Shown: positions 27,106-37,457 of the stretch, piece after piece
Layout: each line of letters opens with the position of its first letter
Position numbering within the stretch: position 1 is the first letter of the stretch
Source: an uncultured Eubacteriales bacterium
GTDB lineage: Bacteria; Bacillota; Clostridia; Lachnospirales; Lachnospiraceae
Direction: 5' to 3'
DNA length: 51,732 bases
NCBI GenBank assembly: GCA_900314525.1
Contig: OMVN01000015.1
Coordinates: forward strand, 1-51,732
The notes under the pieces: model-generated
Told to the model about the DNA's origin: nothing
Seen by the model: only the letters and a program-made list of their open reading frames with translations
Database searches by the model: none
Made by a program: the position numbers and the translations under genes

Positions 27106-28305
27106 ATGGATATTAAAATATTAAAAAATGCTGATGGTTTAAAAGGCAGAATTTTTAATGGTAAAATTATAGAACAAAGTGAGACGGAGAGTGAATACGA
27201 GGGCATAAATCTGATACATTATTATATTTACGATATATTAGATGGTTCGTCCAAGGAAATACTTCCTTCAATTGAAAAATATAATATTGGTATAGTAAAG
27301 GACTGTTCTGAAAATACTAAATATCTGTATTTTGCAAATCTTTTTTGCAATAAGGACGGCAATAAAACTATTTCAATTATCAGATATGACATAAATGAAA
27401 ACGTTACACAGAGTATATATTCTTATGAGGATGATTTTATGGAATATCCTCATAACAAAAGGCTGCGAATATTTATTATAAATGATTTGTACATTTTTTT
27501 GCAGAAAGAGTACTTGACATATAATGAAAAGAAGACATATGCTGGCTTTTTTAAATTTGAAATTAAATTTTTAAATCTAAAGGATGACAGAGAATATACA
27601 ATTAATGACAGCAGTATGGTTAAAAATGGTATTTCTGATCTTATAATGGTTTCAGAAAATCAGTGTGCGATAAAAACAGGTTTTTCGCTCCTTGTTGATA
27701 ACAGATATAACGAACTTGAAAAGGATGAGGCAAGCCTTGAGACTGTTAGCCTTATTAACTTAGGACAGATGATTTCTGACCTTCTTATCTCCCAGGATAA
27801 GATTGTTTATTCTGTTATCGAGCAGGCCTTTTATACAAAGACCATACCATATATAAAAAAGAGTGGAGATTATTTGATTTATACAATTGTAGATAATGAG
27901 AATAAGCAGGAAGAAGTAAAATTTTATAATATACATAATGGTGAGACAAAGAATTGTATTAATCAGGATGTTATCAGATTAATTGATCTGGCTAAACCGT
28001 ATGTGTTAAATAACGAACCATATATCTGCATAACTAAGGATAACAAAATATCTTTTTTGAATATAAACTCAGGAAAGGTAGATTCAGTATTTGAGAGAGA
28101 TAATTCTGATATGACACAGGAATTAGTAAGAGTTTTTGATAATAGTCTTCTTTTCTGTGGAAGTACAAAGAAAAAATTGCTAAAAAAGAGCAGACCATTT
28201 ATTGATATATATAGTTTCCCTGATGAGGAGTTAATCCTTCATGAAAATGGAGAGTATGCTGACTGTATTGAAAAAGATGGAGAATTATATATCATTGAAA
28301 AATAG
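27106..28305 (+). CDS. Hypothetical 399-residue soluble protein, beta-rich
   Basis: I do not recognise this family. There is no signal peptide or membrane segment. The sequence is rich in Asp, Glu, Ile, Tyr and Asn and shows repeated short strand-turn patterns (for example YLYFANLFCNKDGNKTISIIRYD, with similar stretches near residues 265 and 335). This suggests a beta-propeller-like fold, but no repeat is exact. An AAAGG site lies 10 bases upstream of the ATG. It occupies the place between proB and the DUF896 gene where proA is found in some relatives. Codon use looks like its neighbours. Confidence 0.75.
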   Translation: MDIKILKNADGLKGRIFNGKIIEQSETESEYEGINLIHYYIYDILDGSSKEILPSIEKYNIGIVKDCSENTKYLYFANLFCNKDGNKTISIIRYDINENVTQSIYSYEDDFMEYPHNKRLRIFIINDLYIFLQKEYLTYNEKKTYAGFFKFEIKFLNLKDDREYTINDSSMVKNGISDLIMVSENQCAIKTGFSLLVDNRYNELEKDEASLETVSLINLGQMISDLLISQDKIVYSVIEQAFYTKTIPYIKKSGDYLIYTIVDNENKQEEVKFYNIHNGETKNCINQDVIRLIDLAKPYVLNNEPYICITKDNKISFLNINSGKVDSVFERDNSDMTQELVRVFDNSLLFCGSTKKKLLKKSRPFIDIYSFPDEELILHENGEYADCIEKDGELYIIEK

Positions 28306-28322
28306 AAATCAGGAGAAATAAT

Positions 28323-28532
28323 ATGGAACAGAATAAATTAGACAGAATAAATGAGCTTGCAAGACTTTCAAAAACAAGACAGCTCACAGAAGATGAAAAA
28401 AAAGAACAGAAGAAACTAAGAGATGAGTATATCAAATTAGTCCATAACAATTTAAGAGGACAATTAAATAACATCAGAATTGTAGAACCTGATGGAAGAG
28501 TACACAAAATAATTCCTAAAAAAGGTAAATAA
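28323..28532 (+). CDS. DUF896 protein (UPF0291, YnzC-like)
   Basis: The 69-residue protein is a full-length match to the DUF896 family: KLDRINELARLSKTRQLTEDE, then KEQKKLRDEY followed by the short RxxLxNIRIVEPDG tail. Family members are small helical-hairpin cytoplasmic proteins; a Bacillus relative is in the SOS regulon, but the function is unknown. An AGGAGA site precedes the ATG, and the next gene follows after 3 bases. Confidence 0.9.
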   Translation: MEQNKLDRINELARLSKTRQLTEDEKKEQKKLRDEYIKLVHNNLRGQLNNIRIVEPDGRVHKIIPKKGK

Positions 28533-28535
28533 AAA

Positions 28536-29105
28536 ATGTCGAAAAAAGAATTACGAAGAGATATGGCAAAGTTAAGAAATTCACTTTCTGATAAAGAAAT
28601 TGAAACACTTAGCAGCCGTATTCTTGACAATCTACTGAAATTAGATGAATTTAACAGCAAATCAGAACTTTTATGTTTTGCAAACATCAGGAGTGAAGTG
28701 AGTACGAGAGCAATAATGTGCTCTTATTTTGATGTGGGGAAAAAGATCGCTGCACCTAAGGTGATTGGAGATGAGATGGAATTCTTCTATCTGGATAATA
28801 TAGATGATTTGTATATAGATAACCAGTCAAAATTTAAGATTCCCGAACCATCTGAAAAACATAAATGCTTGCCAGGGATAAATTCTGTAATTATGATGCC
28901 AGGACTAGTATTTGATAAGTCTGGGCACAGGATAGGATATGGAGGGGGTTATTATGATAAATACCTTACACTCCATGACAGTGTGGTTAAGATTGCCATA
29001 GCTTATGATTTTCAGGTAATAGAAAAAATTGATGAAGAGATAATTGAAGATACTGATATCAGTCCAGATTACATAGTCACAGATAAACAGATAATTAAAT
29101 TATAA
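28536..29105 (+). CDS. 5-formyltetrahydrofolate cyclo-ligase
   Basis: The enzyme converts 5-formyl-THF to 5,10-methenyl-THF with ATP, returning a storage form of folate to use. The 189-residue protein shows the N-terminal KKELRRDMAKLRNSLSD stretch and the C-terminal nucleotide-binding MPGLVFDKSGHRIGYGGGYYDKYL motif (limits about residues 121-144). It sits 3 bases after the DUF896 gene and is probably cotranscribed with it. Family length is normal. Confidence 0.92.
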   Translation: MSKKELRRDMAKLRNSLSDKEIETLSSRILDNLLKLDEFNSKSELLCFANIRSEVSTRAIMCSYFDVGKKIAAPKVIGDEMEFFYLDNIDDLYIDNQSKFKIPEPSEKHKCLPGINSVIMMPGLVFDKSGHRIGYGGGYYDKYLTLHDSVVKIAIAYDFQVIEKIDEEIIEDTDISPDYIVTDKQIIKL

Positions 29106-29138
29106 TAAAAAATACAATAGTATCAAACGGAGGAAGAA

Positions 29139-30587
29139 ATGAACGAAATTAATCTAGATTTAATTGATACGACCGGAGAACCACCGGTTACTGAGCCAGA
29201 GAGACAGTACTACTATATTGCAAAATGCAGAGAGTTAATCAGCAGAAAATCAAAAGAACTTGGAAGACCTTTGTACTCCTGCACTACAACATTTGGATGT
29301 CAGATGAATGCAAGGGATTCTGAAAAACTAATTGGTATATTAGAACAGATAGGATATATAGAAAAAGAAACCAAAAATCCTGATTTTGTATTATATAACA
29401 CATGTACTGTAAGGGAAAATGCAAATTTAAAAGTTTATGGTCATTTAGGTTTTCTGAAAAAGCAGAAAGAGAAAAATGAACATATGATGATTGCACTGTG
29501 TGGATGTATGATGCAGGAAGAAACAGTAGTAGAGAAGATAAGGTCAAGCTATAAATTTGTTGACCTTGTTTTTGGTACTCATAATATATATAAACTTGCA
29601 GAACTAATATATGACAGACTTACACTGGATAAACCAGTAATTGAGATACTAAAAGATACAGATAATATAGTTGAGGAATTGCCTAGTGAAAGAAAATATT
29701 CATTTAAATCTGGTGTTAATATTATGTTTGGATGTAATAATTTCTGCAGTTACTGTATAGTACCTTATGTCAGAGGAAGAGAGAGAAGCAGAAAACCAGA
29801 GGATATAGTAAATGAAATACAAAAGCTTGTAAACGATGGAGTATCTGAGATAATGCTTCTTGGACAGAACGTCAATTCATATGGCAAGAACCTTGAGGAA
29901 GAAATAACATTTGCGGAACTTTTAAGAAGAGTTGAAAAGATTGAGGGGTTAAAGAGAATTAGATTTATGACTTCTCATCCTAAGGATTTATCTGATGATC
30001 TGATTGAAGTTATGAAGAATTCAAAGAAGATTTGCAGACAGCTTCATCTCCCTCTGCAGTCAGGTAGCAGCAGAATTTTAAAGATAATGAATCGTCATTA
30101 CGACAAGGAAAAATATATAAATCTTGCAGAAAAAATCAGAAGAGAAATACCTGATATTTCACTTTCAACTGACATTATTGTTGGATTCCCTGGGGAGACA
30201 GAGGAAGATTTTAAGGATACATTAGATGTGGTTAATAGAATCAGGTTTGACAGTGCATACACATTTATATATTCAAAAAGAACAGGAACACCTGCTGCAA
30301 AGATGGATGATCAGATTCCAAAAGATGTTATTAAGGACAGATTTGACAGACTTTTAGCCACTGTTCATGAAATCTCAAATGAACAGACACTAAAGCACGT
30401 GGGCAATACATATGAAGTTCTTGTTGAAGAAATAAATGAACATAATAATGAACTTGTAACTGGTAGGATGAGCAATGGAAGTCTTGTTCATTTTAAGGGA
30501 TGTAAAGATTTGATTGGTAAAATAGTAAATGTCAAGCTGGATGAAGCTAAAGGATTTTACTATCTGGGCACAATGGAGGAAATATAA
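29139..30587 (+). CDS. miaB: tRNA-2-methylthio-N6-isopentenyladenosine methylthiotransferase MiaB
   Basis: MiaB adds the methylthio group at A37 of tRNAs already prenylated by MiaA, whose gene is 4.5 kb downstream in the same run. The 482-residue protein has the N-terminal Fe-S cysteines (TFGCQMN, NTCTVREN, LCGCM), the radical-SAM CNNFCSYC motif, and a C-terminal TRAM RNA-binding domain. About 50 extra residues precede the UPF0004 domain, as in clostridial MiaB. A GGAGGAAG site precedes the ATG. Its stop overlaps the mutS start by one base. Confidence 0.95.
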   Translation: MNEINLDLIDTTGEPPVTEPERQYYYIAKCRELISRKSKELGRPLYSCTTTFGCQMNARDSEKLIGILEQIGYIEKETKNPDFVLYNTCTVRENANLKVYGHLGFLKKQKEKNEHMMIALCGCMMQEETVVEKIRSSYKFVDLVFGTHNIYKLAELIYDRLTLDKPVIEILKDTDNIVEELPSERKYSFKSGVNIMFGCNNFCSYCIVPYVRGRERSRKPEDIVNEIQKLVNDGVSEIMLLGQNVNSYGKNLEEEITFAELLRRVEKIEGLKRIRFMTSHPKDLSDDLIEVMKNSKKICRQLHLPLQSGSSRILKIMNRHYDKEKYINLAEKIRREIPDISLSTDIIVGFPGETEEDFKDTLDVVNRIRFDSAYTFIYSKRTGTPAAKMDDQIPKDVIKDRFDRLLATVHEISNEQTLKHVGNTYEVLVEEINEHNNELVTGRMSNGSLVHFKGCKDLIGKIVNVKLDEAKGFYYLGTMEEI

Positions 30588-33241
30588 TGGGACAGCTTTC
30601 ACCAATGATGCAGAAATATCTTGAAACTAAGGAACAGTATAAAGATTGTATATTATTCTACAGGCTTGGAGATTTTTATGAAATGTTTTTTGACGATGCA
30701 AAGACTGCATCAAGAGAATTAGAACTCACTCTTACAGGAAAAGACTGTGGATTAGAAGAACGAGCTCCTATGTGTGGTATACCATATCATGCAGTAGATA
30801 CATATCTAACAAAATTAGTTCAAAAAGGATATAAAGTTGCTATAGGTGAACAGGTTGAAGACCCAAAATTAGCAAAAGGTCTTGTTAAAAGAGAAGTTAT
30901 TAGAGTAGTAACTCCTGGTACAAATATTGCCACAGACACTATGGATGAGACAAGAAACAATTATCTTATGTGCATCACCTTTATGGATGATACATATGGT
31001 GTTGCTATTACAGATATCACAACTGGAGATTTTATGCTCACGGAAGTGAATTCGGACAGAAGTCTTTTAGATGAGATAAATAAATATATGCCATCAGAAA
31101 TTGTTGTAAATTCGCCATTTCTGATGACAGGAATAGATGTAAATGATCTGAAAAACAGATTAAATATTTGTATTTTTACACTGGATAACTGGTATTTTGA
31201 TGAGGATATGTGTGTTAACACAATTAAAGATCATTTCAAGGTAATGGATATAAAAGGACTTGGAATAAGTGACTATAAAGTAGGTACAATATGCGCTGGT
31301 GCATTGCTGAGATACCTCTTGGAAACGCAGAAAAATTCACTTGCCAATATTATTTCAATTACACAATATTCTACAAACAGGTATATGATTATAGATACCT
31401 CTACAAGAAGAAACTTAGAACTTACAGAAACACTCAGGGAAAAACAGAAAAAGGGTTCACTCCTTGGCATTCTTGATAAAACAAAAACCGCAATGGGTGC
31501 AAGATTACTCAGAAATTTTATAGTACAGCCATTGATAGATAAAGTGGACATAGTAAAACGTCAGGATGCAATTGAGGAAATAAATAATGATTTAATAACA
31601 AGGGAAGAAATCAGGGAATATCTGACACCAGTTTATGATCTTGAGAGACTTATAGGACGAGTTACATATCAGTCAGCAAATCCAAGAGACCTGATATCTT
31701 TTAAAAATTCTCTGTCAATGCTTCCATATGTTAAAGAACTCTTAAAAAACTGTAAGTCAGAAGAGTTAATGGATATATATGAAAAATTTGACACATTGTC
31801 AGATATATGCGAACTAATAGATAAATCAATAAATGATGATCCTCCTCTTGCTCAGAAAGAAGGAGGAATAATAAAAGACGGTTATGATGAAAATGTAGAC
31901 AAATACAGAAAAGCTAAAACTGAGGGAAAAACCTGGTTGGCAAAATTAGAACAGGAAGAAAAGGAAAAGACAGGTATAAAAAACTTAAGAATTAAATATA
32001 ATAAAGTTTTTGGATACTGTTTTGAGGTTACTAATTCAGCAAAAGATCAGGTTCCTGATTATTTTATCAGAAAACAGACTCTTACTAACGCTGAGAGATA
32101 TATAACAGATGAACTGAAAAAACTTGAAGATATTATCCTTGGGGCAGAAGATAAACTGACAAATATTGAATATGATATTTTCTGCAAAATTAGAAATAAA
32201 ATTGCAGATGAAGTTGTCAGAATTAAGAAGACAGCAAAAATTGTAGCATATATTGATGTGTACTGTTCCCTTGCATATGTGGCAGAACATAATAATTTTG
32301 TTAGACCGAATATAAATGATAAAGGTGTAATTGATATAAAAAATGGTCGTCATCCTGTAGTTGAAAAAATGATGAATGGCTCTATGTTTGTAGAAAATGA
32401 CACATATCTTGATAAAAATAAGAACAGGGTTTCTATTATTACAGGACCAAATATGGCTGGAAAATCAACGTATATGAGACAGACAGCACTTATTGTTCTT
32501 ATGGCCCAGATTGGTTCATTTGTACCGGCAAGTTCAGCAAATATTGGAATTTGTGACAGAATATTCACAAGAGTGGGTGCGTCAGATGATTTATCATCTG
32601 GACAGAGTACATTTATGGTAGAGATGACTGAGGTTGCAAATATACTCAGAAATGCAACAAAAGATTCCCTTCTTATACTTGATGAGATTGGAAGAGGAAC
32701 TAGTACATTTGATGGACTAAGTATTGCATGGGCAGTTGTTGAACATATAAGTAATACTAAATTATTGGGCGCAAAGACACTTTTTGCTACACATTATCAT
32801 GAATTAACAGAACTTGAAGGAACACTTCAGGGCGTAAATAACTACTGTATTGCTGTAAAGGAACAGGGGGACGATATTATTTTCCTCAGAAAAATTGTCA
32901 AAGGCGGAGCAGACAAGAGCTATGGAATACAGGTTGCGAAACTTGCGGGAATCCCAGATTCAGTAATTGAAAGAGCAAAGGAAATTGTTTCTAGTCTTGT
33001 TGATGCTGATATATCTGCCAAGGCCAGGGAAATTGCAGAAGATTTAAAACCTGCTAAGAAAAATGAGAGATTTCGTACAGATAATGTGGAGATGACACAG
33101 ATGTCTTTATTTGATACAGTAAAGGATGATGATATATTAGAAGAAATAAAGAATCTTGATGTATCCAATATGACTCCTATTGATGCGTTAAATACTATAT
33201 ATAAATTACAGAATAAATTAAAGAACAGATGGTTGGCATAA
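30587..33241 (+). CDS. mutS: DNA mismatch repair protein MutS
   Basis: MutS recognises mismatches and small loops. The 884-residue protein has the mismatch-reading motif with Phe30-Tyr31-Glu32 (GDFYEMF). Its ABC-type ATPase has Walker A GPNMAGKST (620-628), then SSGQSTFMVEM and Walker B LLILDEIGRGTS. The last 70 residues form the C-terminal tetramerisation/MutL contact region (SLFDT... LNTIYKLQNKL). It overlaps miaB by one base and is followed 12 bases later by mutL, giving a standard mutSL unit. Confidence 0.97.
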   Translation: MGQLSPMMQKYLETKEQYKDCILFYRLGDFYEMFFDDAKTASRELELTLTGKDCGLEERAPMCGIPYHAVDTYLTKLVQKGYKVAIGEQVEDPKLAKGLVKREVIRVVTPGTNIATDTMDETRNNYLMCITFMDDTYGVAITDITTGDFMLTEVNSDRSLLDEINKYMPSEIVVNSPFLMTGIDVNDLKNRLNICIFTLDNWYFDEDMCVNTIKDHFKVMDIKGLGISDYKVGTICAGALLRYLLETQKNSLANIISITQYSTNRYMIIDTSTRRNLELTETLREKQKKGSLLGILDKTKTAMGARLLRNFIVQPLIDKVDIVKRQDAIEEINNDLITREEIREYLTPVYDLERLIGRVTYQSANPRDLISFKNSLSMLPYVKELLKNCKSEELMDIYEKFDTLSDICELIDKSINDDPPLAQKEGGIIKDGYDENVDKYRKAKTEGKTWLAKLEQEEKEKTGIKNLRIKYNKVFGYCFEVTNSAKDQVPDYFIRKQTLTNAERYITDELKKLEDIILGAEDKLTNIEYDIFCKIRNKIADEVVRIKKTAKIVAYIDVYCSLAYVAEHNNFVRPNINDKGVIDIKNGRHPVVEKMMNGSMFVENDTYLDKNKNRVSIITGPNMAGKSTYMRQTALIVLMAQIGSFVPASSANIGICDRIFTRVGASDDLSSGQSTFMVEMTEVANILRNATKDSLLILDEIGRGTSTFDGLSIAWAVVEHISNTKLLGAKTLFATHYHELTELEGTLQGVNNYCIAVKEQGDDIIFLRKIVKGGADKSYGIQVAKLAGIPDSVIERAKEIVSSLVDADISAKAREIAEDLKPAKKNERFRTDNVEMTQMSLFDTVKDDDILEEIKNLDVSNMTPIDALNTIYKLQNKLKNRWLA

Positions 33242-33253
33242 GGAAGGGTTAAA

Positions 33254-35125
33254 ATGTCTAAGATAAATGTACTGGATAAAAGCACAATTGATAAAATAGC
33301 AGCTGGTGAGGTTGTAGACAGACCATCATCTATTGTTAAGGAACTTATGGAAAATGCAATAGATGCCAAAGCAAGTGCTGTTACAGTGGAAATAAAAGAA
33401 GGTGGCATATCTTATATTAGGATTACTGATAACGGAGAGGGAATCAGAAAATCAGATATAAAGACTGCCTTTTTAAGACATGCAACAAGTAAGATAAAAA
33501 CTTCTGCAGACCTTCTCAGTATTCATTCACTGGGATTTAGAGGAGAGGCTCTCTCAAGTATTGCCGCAGTCTCACAGGTGGAATGCATTTCGAAAACTCC
33601 AGATGATCTCACAGGTCTTAGATATTCAATAGAAGGCGGAGAAGAAAAAGGTATTGAGGAGGTAGGAGCTCCATTTGGAACCACGTTCATTATTAGAAAT
33701 TTGTTTTACAATACTCCGGCCAGAAGAAAATTTTTGAAATCAAAAACAACAGAAGCCTCCTATATAGCTGCAATTGTTGAAAAAATTGCCCTGTCAAATC
33801 CGGGGATATCTATAAGATTTATAGTGAATTCCAATTCCAAATTACATACATCTGGGAATGGAAGATTAAAAGATATAATATATACTATTTTTGGAAAAGA
33901 TGTGGCCTCAAATATAATAGAGACAGATTCACAATTTGAAAATATGAAGATAAAAGGATATATTGGAAAGCCTGTTGTTACAAGGGGAAATAGAAATAAT
34001 ATGGTTTATTTTATAAATGGAAGATATATAAAAAGCAAGATAATTAATTCTGCCATTGAAGACGCATACAAACCATATATTATGCAGCACAATTATCCGT
34101 TCTGCGTTCTGGATTTTTTAATAGATCCGGAACTTATTGACGTAAATGTACATCCGTCGAAGATGGAAATAAGATTTGAAAATCAGAATGATGTGTATAA
34201 TTTCTTTTACAATACAGTTAGTGATCTGCTTAAGACGAAGGAATTTATAAATGAAGTAAAATATGATGAAGATGAGAAAAAGGATGAGAAGATTGTATCG
34301 GAACCTTCATTATATGACAATCAGGTAATAAAACCAGCTTTGAATGTCAGAAAAACAGAAAAGCCGCCTGAACCATTTGAAACAAGACGTATTGAAAAAA
34401 TAAAGGAAGAACTAAGTGATAAATCTTTAAATATATTAAACGATGAAAGTAATTTGAATTCTTTACCTGATTTAGATGTTGTAAAAAAAATTGAGACAGG
34501 ATCACAGCAGGAACTCTTTGATGGACGTTTTCTTTCTAAAAAGGAAAAAATGAAACATAAAATGATTGGACAGCTGTTTGATACATATTGGCTTATAGAA
34601 TATAATACCAGCTTATATATTGTTGATCAGCATGCTGCCCATGAAAAAGTCCTATATGAGAGGACTATGACAAAACTGAAAAATAAGGAATTTACATCAC
34701 AACAATTAAATCCTCCAATAATCTTAACACTTTCAATGGAAGAAGAAATGCTGATAAAAAAATTTGAAGCTAATTTCAAGGAATTGGGATTTGAGATAGA
34801 ACATTTTGGAGGAAAAGAATATGCAGTATATGCAGTTCCTGACAATATGTATTCCATCGGAAGTGAAGAACTTTTAAGAGATATAATTGACAATTTGGAT
34901 GAAAATTCCACTTCTCTTAAGTCAGAACTTATTACAGAGAAGATTGCATCAATGTCATGTAAAGCTGCAGTTAAGGGGAATAATAAATTATCATTCAGGG
35001 AAGCAGATGAATTAATCAGCGAACTTCTCACTCTTGATAATCCGTATAACTGTCCTCATGGAAGGCCTACAATAATATCAATGAGCAGATATGAACTTGA
35101 AAAGAAATTTAAAAGAATAATTTAG
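33254..35125 (+). CDS. mutL: DNA mismatch repair endonuclease MutL
   Basis: MutL links mismatch recognition to strand removal. The 623-residue protein has a GHKL ATPase domain (ELMENAIDAKAS, DNGEGI, ATSKI, GFRGEALSSI). A variable acidic linker spans about residues 330-430. The C-terminal domain has the metal-binding nuclease motif DQHAAHEKVLYE near residue 460 and a late CPHGRPT element. MutL with this nuclease motif nicks DNA itself, consistent with no mutH in Firmicutes. A GGAAGGG site precedes the ATG. It is followed by miaA after 12 bases. Confidence 0.96.
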   Translation: MSKINVLDKSTIDKIAAGEVVDRPSSIVKELMENAIDAKASAVTVEIKEGGISYIRITDNGEGIRKSDIKTAFLRHATSKIKTSADLLSIHSLGFRGEALSSIAAVSQVECISKTPDDLTGLRYSIEGGEEKGIEEVGAPFGTTFIIRNLFYNTPARRKFLKSKTTEASYIAAIVEKIALSNPGISIRFIVNSNSKLHTSGNGRLKDIIYTIFGKDVASNIIETDSQFENMKIKGYIGKPVVTRGNRNNMVYFINGRYIKSKIINSAIEDAYKPYIMQHNYPFCVLDFLIDPELIDVNVHPSKMEIRFENQNDVYNFFYNTVSDLLKTKEFINEVKYDEDEKKDEKIVSEPSLYDNQVIKPALNVRKTEKPPEPFETRRIEKIKEELSDKSLNILNDESNLNSLPDLDVVKKIETGSQQELFDGRFLSKKEKMKHKMIGQLFDTYWLIEYNTSLYIVDQHAAHEKVLYERTMTKLKNKEFTSQQLNPPIILTLSMEEEMLIKKFEANFKELGFEIEHFGGKEYAVYAVPDNMYSIGSEELLRDIIDNLDENSTSLKSELITEKIASMSCKAAVKGNNKLSFREADELISELLTLDNPYNCPHGRPTIISMSRYELEKKFKRII

Positions 35126-35137
35126 GGATGAATAGAG

Positions 35138-36112
35138 ATGTCAGAAAATAATAAAAAGCCTCTTGTGATTTTAACAGGTCCTACAGGAGTCGGAAAAACT
35201 GAACTTTCAATAAAACTTGCAAAAAAAATAAACGGAGCTGTTATCAGTGCAGATTCAATCCAGGTATACAGACATATGGATATTGGTTCTGCCAAAATAA
35301 TGCCTCAGGAGATGGATGGTGTCAAACACTATCTGATAGATATAATAAATCCAGATGAGGAGTTTAATGTATTTGTTTTTCAGAAACTTGCAAAAAATGC
35401 AATGGATGAAATATATAATCAGGGTAAGATTCCAATTATTACAGGGGGAACAGGATTTTACATACAGAGTGTATTGTATGATATTGATTTTAACGAAGAA
35501 GACAGTGATAAAAGTGTCAGAAAAAAATATACAGATATACTGGCAGACAAGGGGATTGATTACTTATATGAATTGTTAAAGAAAACTGATCCAAAATCAG
35601 CAGAAGCAATTCATAAAAATAACTCAAAAAAGATTATAAGAGCACTTGAGTACTATGAAAATACAGGAGAGTTAATGTCTGTGCACAATAAAAAGGAGAG
35701 GGAGAAAACTTCTCCTTACAATTATGCATATTTTGTGCTGAACAGAGAAAGAAAAACTCTTTATGACAGAATTGAATACCGAGTTGATAAGATGATAGAA
35801 AAAGGTCTTGTTGATGAGGTAAAACATCTTAGGGATTTAGGCTATGATAGAAGTCTTGTCTCTATGCAGGGACTTGGGTATAAGGAAATTGTATCATATC
35901 TTGATGGAGAGTATGATTTAGATACTGCCATAGACATAATAAAGAGAGATACAAGACATTTTGCAAAGAGACAGCTTACATGGTTTAGAAGAGAAAAAGA
36001 TGTAATGTTTTTAAATTATGAAGATTATTCAAATAGTGTAAACATGATGTGTGACAAAATATATGATGTTTGTCAGAATAAAAACATGAAAGGAACTAAG
36101 AATGAACAATAA
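35138..36112 (+). CDS. miaA: tRNA dimethylallyltransferase MiaA
   Basis: MiaA transfers the dimethylallyl group to A37 of UNN-reading tRNAs, providing the substrate for MiaB encoded upstream. The 324-residue protein has a P-loop (GPTGVGKTELSIKLA), the SADSIQVYRHMDIGSAK segment, GGTGFYI, and the KRDTRHFAKRQLTWFRRE stretch that contacts tRNA. Length is normal. Its 3' end overlaps the next gene by 11 bases, indicating coupled translation in the miaB-mutS-mutL-miaA run. Confidence 0.96.
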   Translation: MSENNKKPLVILTGPTGVGKTELSIKLAKKINGAVISADSIQVYRHMDIGSAKIMPQEMDGVKHYLIDIINPDEEFNVFVFQKLAKNAMDEIYNQGKIPIITGGTGFYIQSVLYDIDFNEEDSDKSVRKKYTDILADKGIDYLYELLKKTDPKSAEAIHKNNSKKIIRALEYYENTGELMSVHNKKEREKTSPYNYAYFVLNRERKTLYDRIEYRVDKMIEKGLVDEVKHLRDLGYDRSLVSMQGLGYKEIVSYLDGEYDLDTAIDIIKRDTRHFAKRQLTWFRREKDVMFLNYEDYSNSVNMMCDKIYDVCQNKNMKGTKNEQ

Positions 36113-37391
36113 TATAAATGAGATGTATCTGAAATTAGGTATTAATGAGAATGTACTTGATTTTTGTAATGACATAGAAGATAGCTTAAAAGAAAGATTT
36201 AATGAGTTTGATTTAATTGCAGAATATAATCAGCTGAAGGTAATAAAAGCAATGCAGCAGGAGAATGTCAGCGAGGCATGTCTCTCATCGGCATCGACAG
36301 GTTATGGTTATAACGATCTTGGAAGAGATACTTTAGAAAAAGTTTATGCAAGAATATTTAAGACAGAGGATGCTCTTGTAAGACCACAGATTACATGTGG
36401 TACACATGCCCTGGCACTTGCACTTTTTTCAAATCTCAGACCTGGAGATGAATTACTTTCAGTTTCAGGAAAACCTTATGACACATTAGAAGAAGTAATT
36501 GGAATAAGAGAAAGTGTTGGCTCACTTAAAGAATATGGAATTTCATATTCTCAGGTTGATCTTAAGCCTGATGGAAGATTTGACAGAGAAGGAATAAAAA
36601 ATGCAATTAATTCAAAAACTAAACTTATTGCTATTCAGAGATCAAAAGGTTATCAGACTAGAAAAACATTATCTCCATATGATATTGGAGATATAATAAA
36701 ATTCATTAAGGAAATAAATGAAGATCTTATTGTTATGGTTGATAACTGTTATGGAGAATTTGTCTGTTACAATGAGCCTAGTGAATTTGGAGCAGATATG
36801 GTTGTGGGTTCTCTTATAAAAAATCCGGGAGGTGGACTTGCTCCTCTTGGAGGATATATTGCAGGAACAAAAAAATGTGTGGAAAATGCTGCATACAGAC
36901 TCACTTCTCCAGGTCTTGGAAAAGAAGTAGGAGCTTCACAAGGTGTTATGCCAAGATTTTATCAGGGATTATTTATGTCACCTGTTGTGGTAAATTCAGC
37001 AGTTAAGGGTGCGGTATTTGCATCGGCTATATATGAAAAATTAGGTTATAAAGTTGTGCCGGATTCTAAAGAACCTAGATATGACATTATACAGGCTGTA
37101 GAATTAGGGTCCAAGGAAGCAATGGTGGAATTCTGTAAGGGAATCCAGTTTGCAGCACCAGTTGACAGCTTCGTAACACCTGAACCTTGGGCTATGCCAG
37201 GATATGACAGTGATGTAATAATGGCAGCAGGTGCTTTTGTACAGGGCTCTTCGATTGAATTAAGTGCTGACGGACCTGTAAAACCACCATATGCAGTGTA
37301 TTTTCAGGGTGGACTTACCTGGTATCATGCAAAACTCGGAATTATTAATTCATTACAGAAATTAGTAGATGCGGGTATTGTTAAATTGTAG
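36102..37391 (+). CDS. PF06838-type methionine gamma-lyase family protein (YnbB-like)
   Basis: The 429-residue PLP-fold protein belongs to the 'aluminium resistance/methionine gamma-lyase' family, related to Bacillus YnbB. Key parts are the SSASTGYGYNDLGRDTLE and QITCGTHALALALF stretches, DNCYGEFVC (PLP-contacting Asp), and the SLIKNPGGGLAPLGGY segment with the expected PLP lysine. A catalytic activity has not been clearly shown for this family, so the lyase label is by homology only. Linkage with miaA is common in Firmicutes. It overlaps miaA by 11 bases. Confidence 0.87.
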   Translation: MNNNINEMYLKLGINENVLDFCNDIEDSLKERFNEFDLIAEYNQLKVIKAMQQENVSEACLSSASTGYGYNDLGRDTLEKVYARIFKTEDALVRPQITCGTHALALALFSNLRPGDELLSVSGKPYDTLEEVIGIRESVGSLKEYGISYSQVDLKPDGRFDREGIKNAINSKTKLIAIQRSKGYQTRKTLSPYDIGDIIKFIKEINEDLIVMVDNCYGEFVCYNEPSEFGADMVVGSLIKNPGGGLAPLGGYIAGTKKCVENAAYRLTSPGLGKEVGASQGVMPRFYQGLFMSPVVVNSAVKGAVFASAIYEKLGYKVVPDSKEPRYDIIQAVELGSKEAMVEFCKGIQFAAPVDSFVTPEPWAMPGYDSDVIMAAGAFVQGSSIELSADGPVKPPYAVYFQGGLTWYHAKLGIINSLQKLVDAGIVKL

Positions 37392-37457
37392 TTATTATGT
37401 TATTATACTAGTAATTTTCTTTTTTCAAACTTCGGGAGAGTTTAGAAAGGAAGTACA

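Noticed and set aside
32920-33408. Minus-strand ORF of 162 codons spanning the mutS-mutL junction
   Set aside because: It covers the ends of two certain genes and its translation mirrors their conserved codons; no promoter or ribosome binding site.
37400-37457. Frameshift or assembly error explaining the missing radC start codon
   Set aside because: Neither other frame provides an ATG, GTG or TTG joined to the conserved N-terminus without early stops. A well-placed ribosome binding site precedes the ATT codons, so a non-standard start is simpler.
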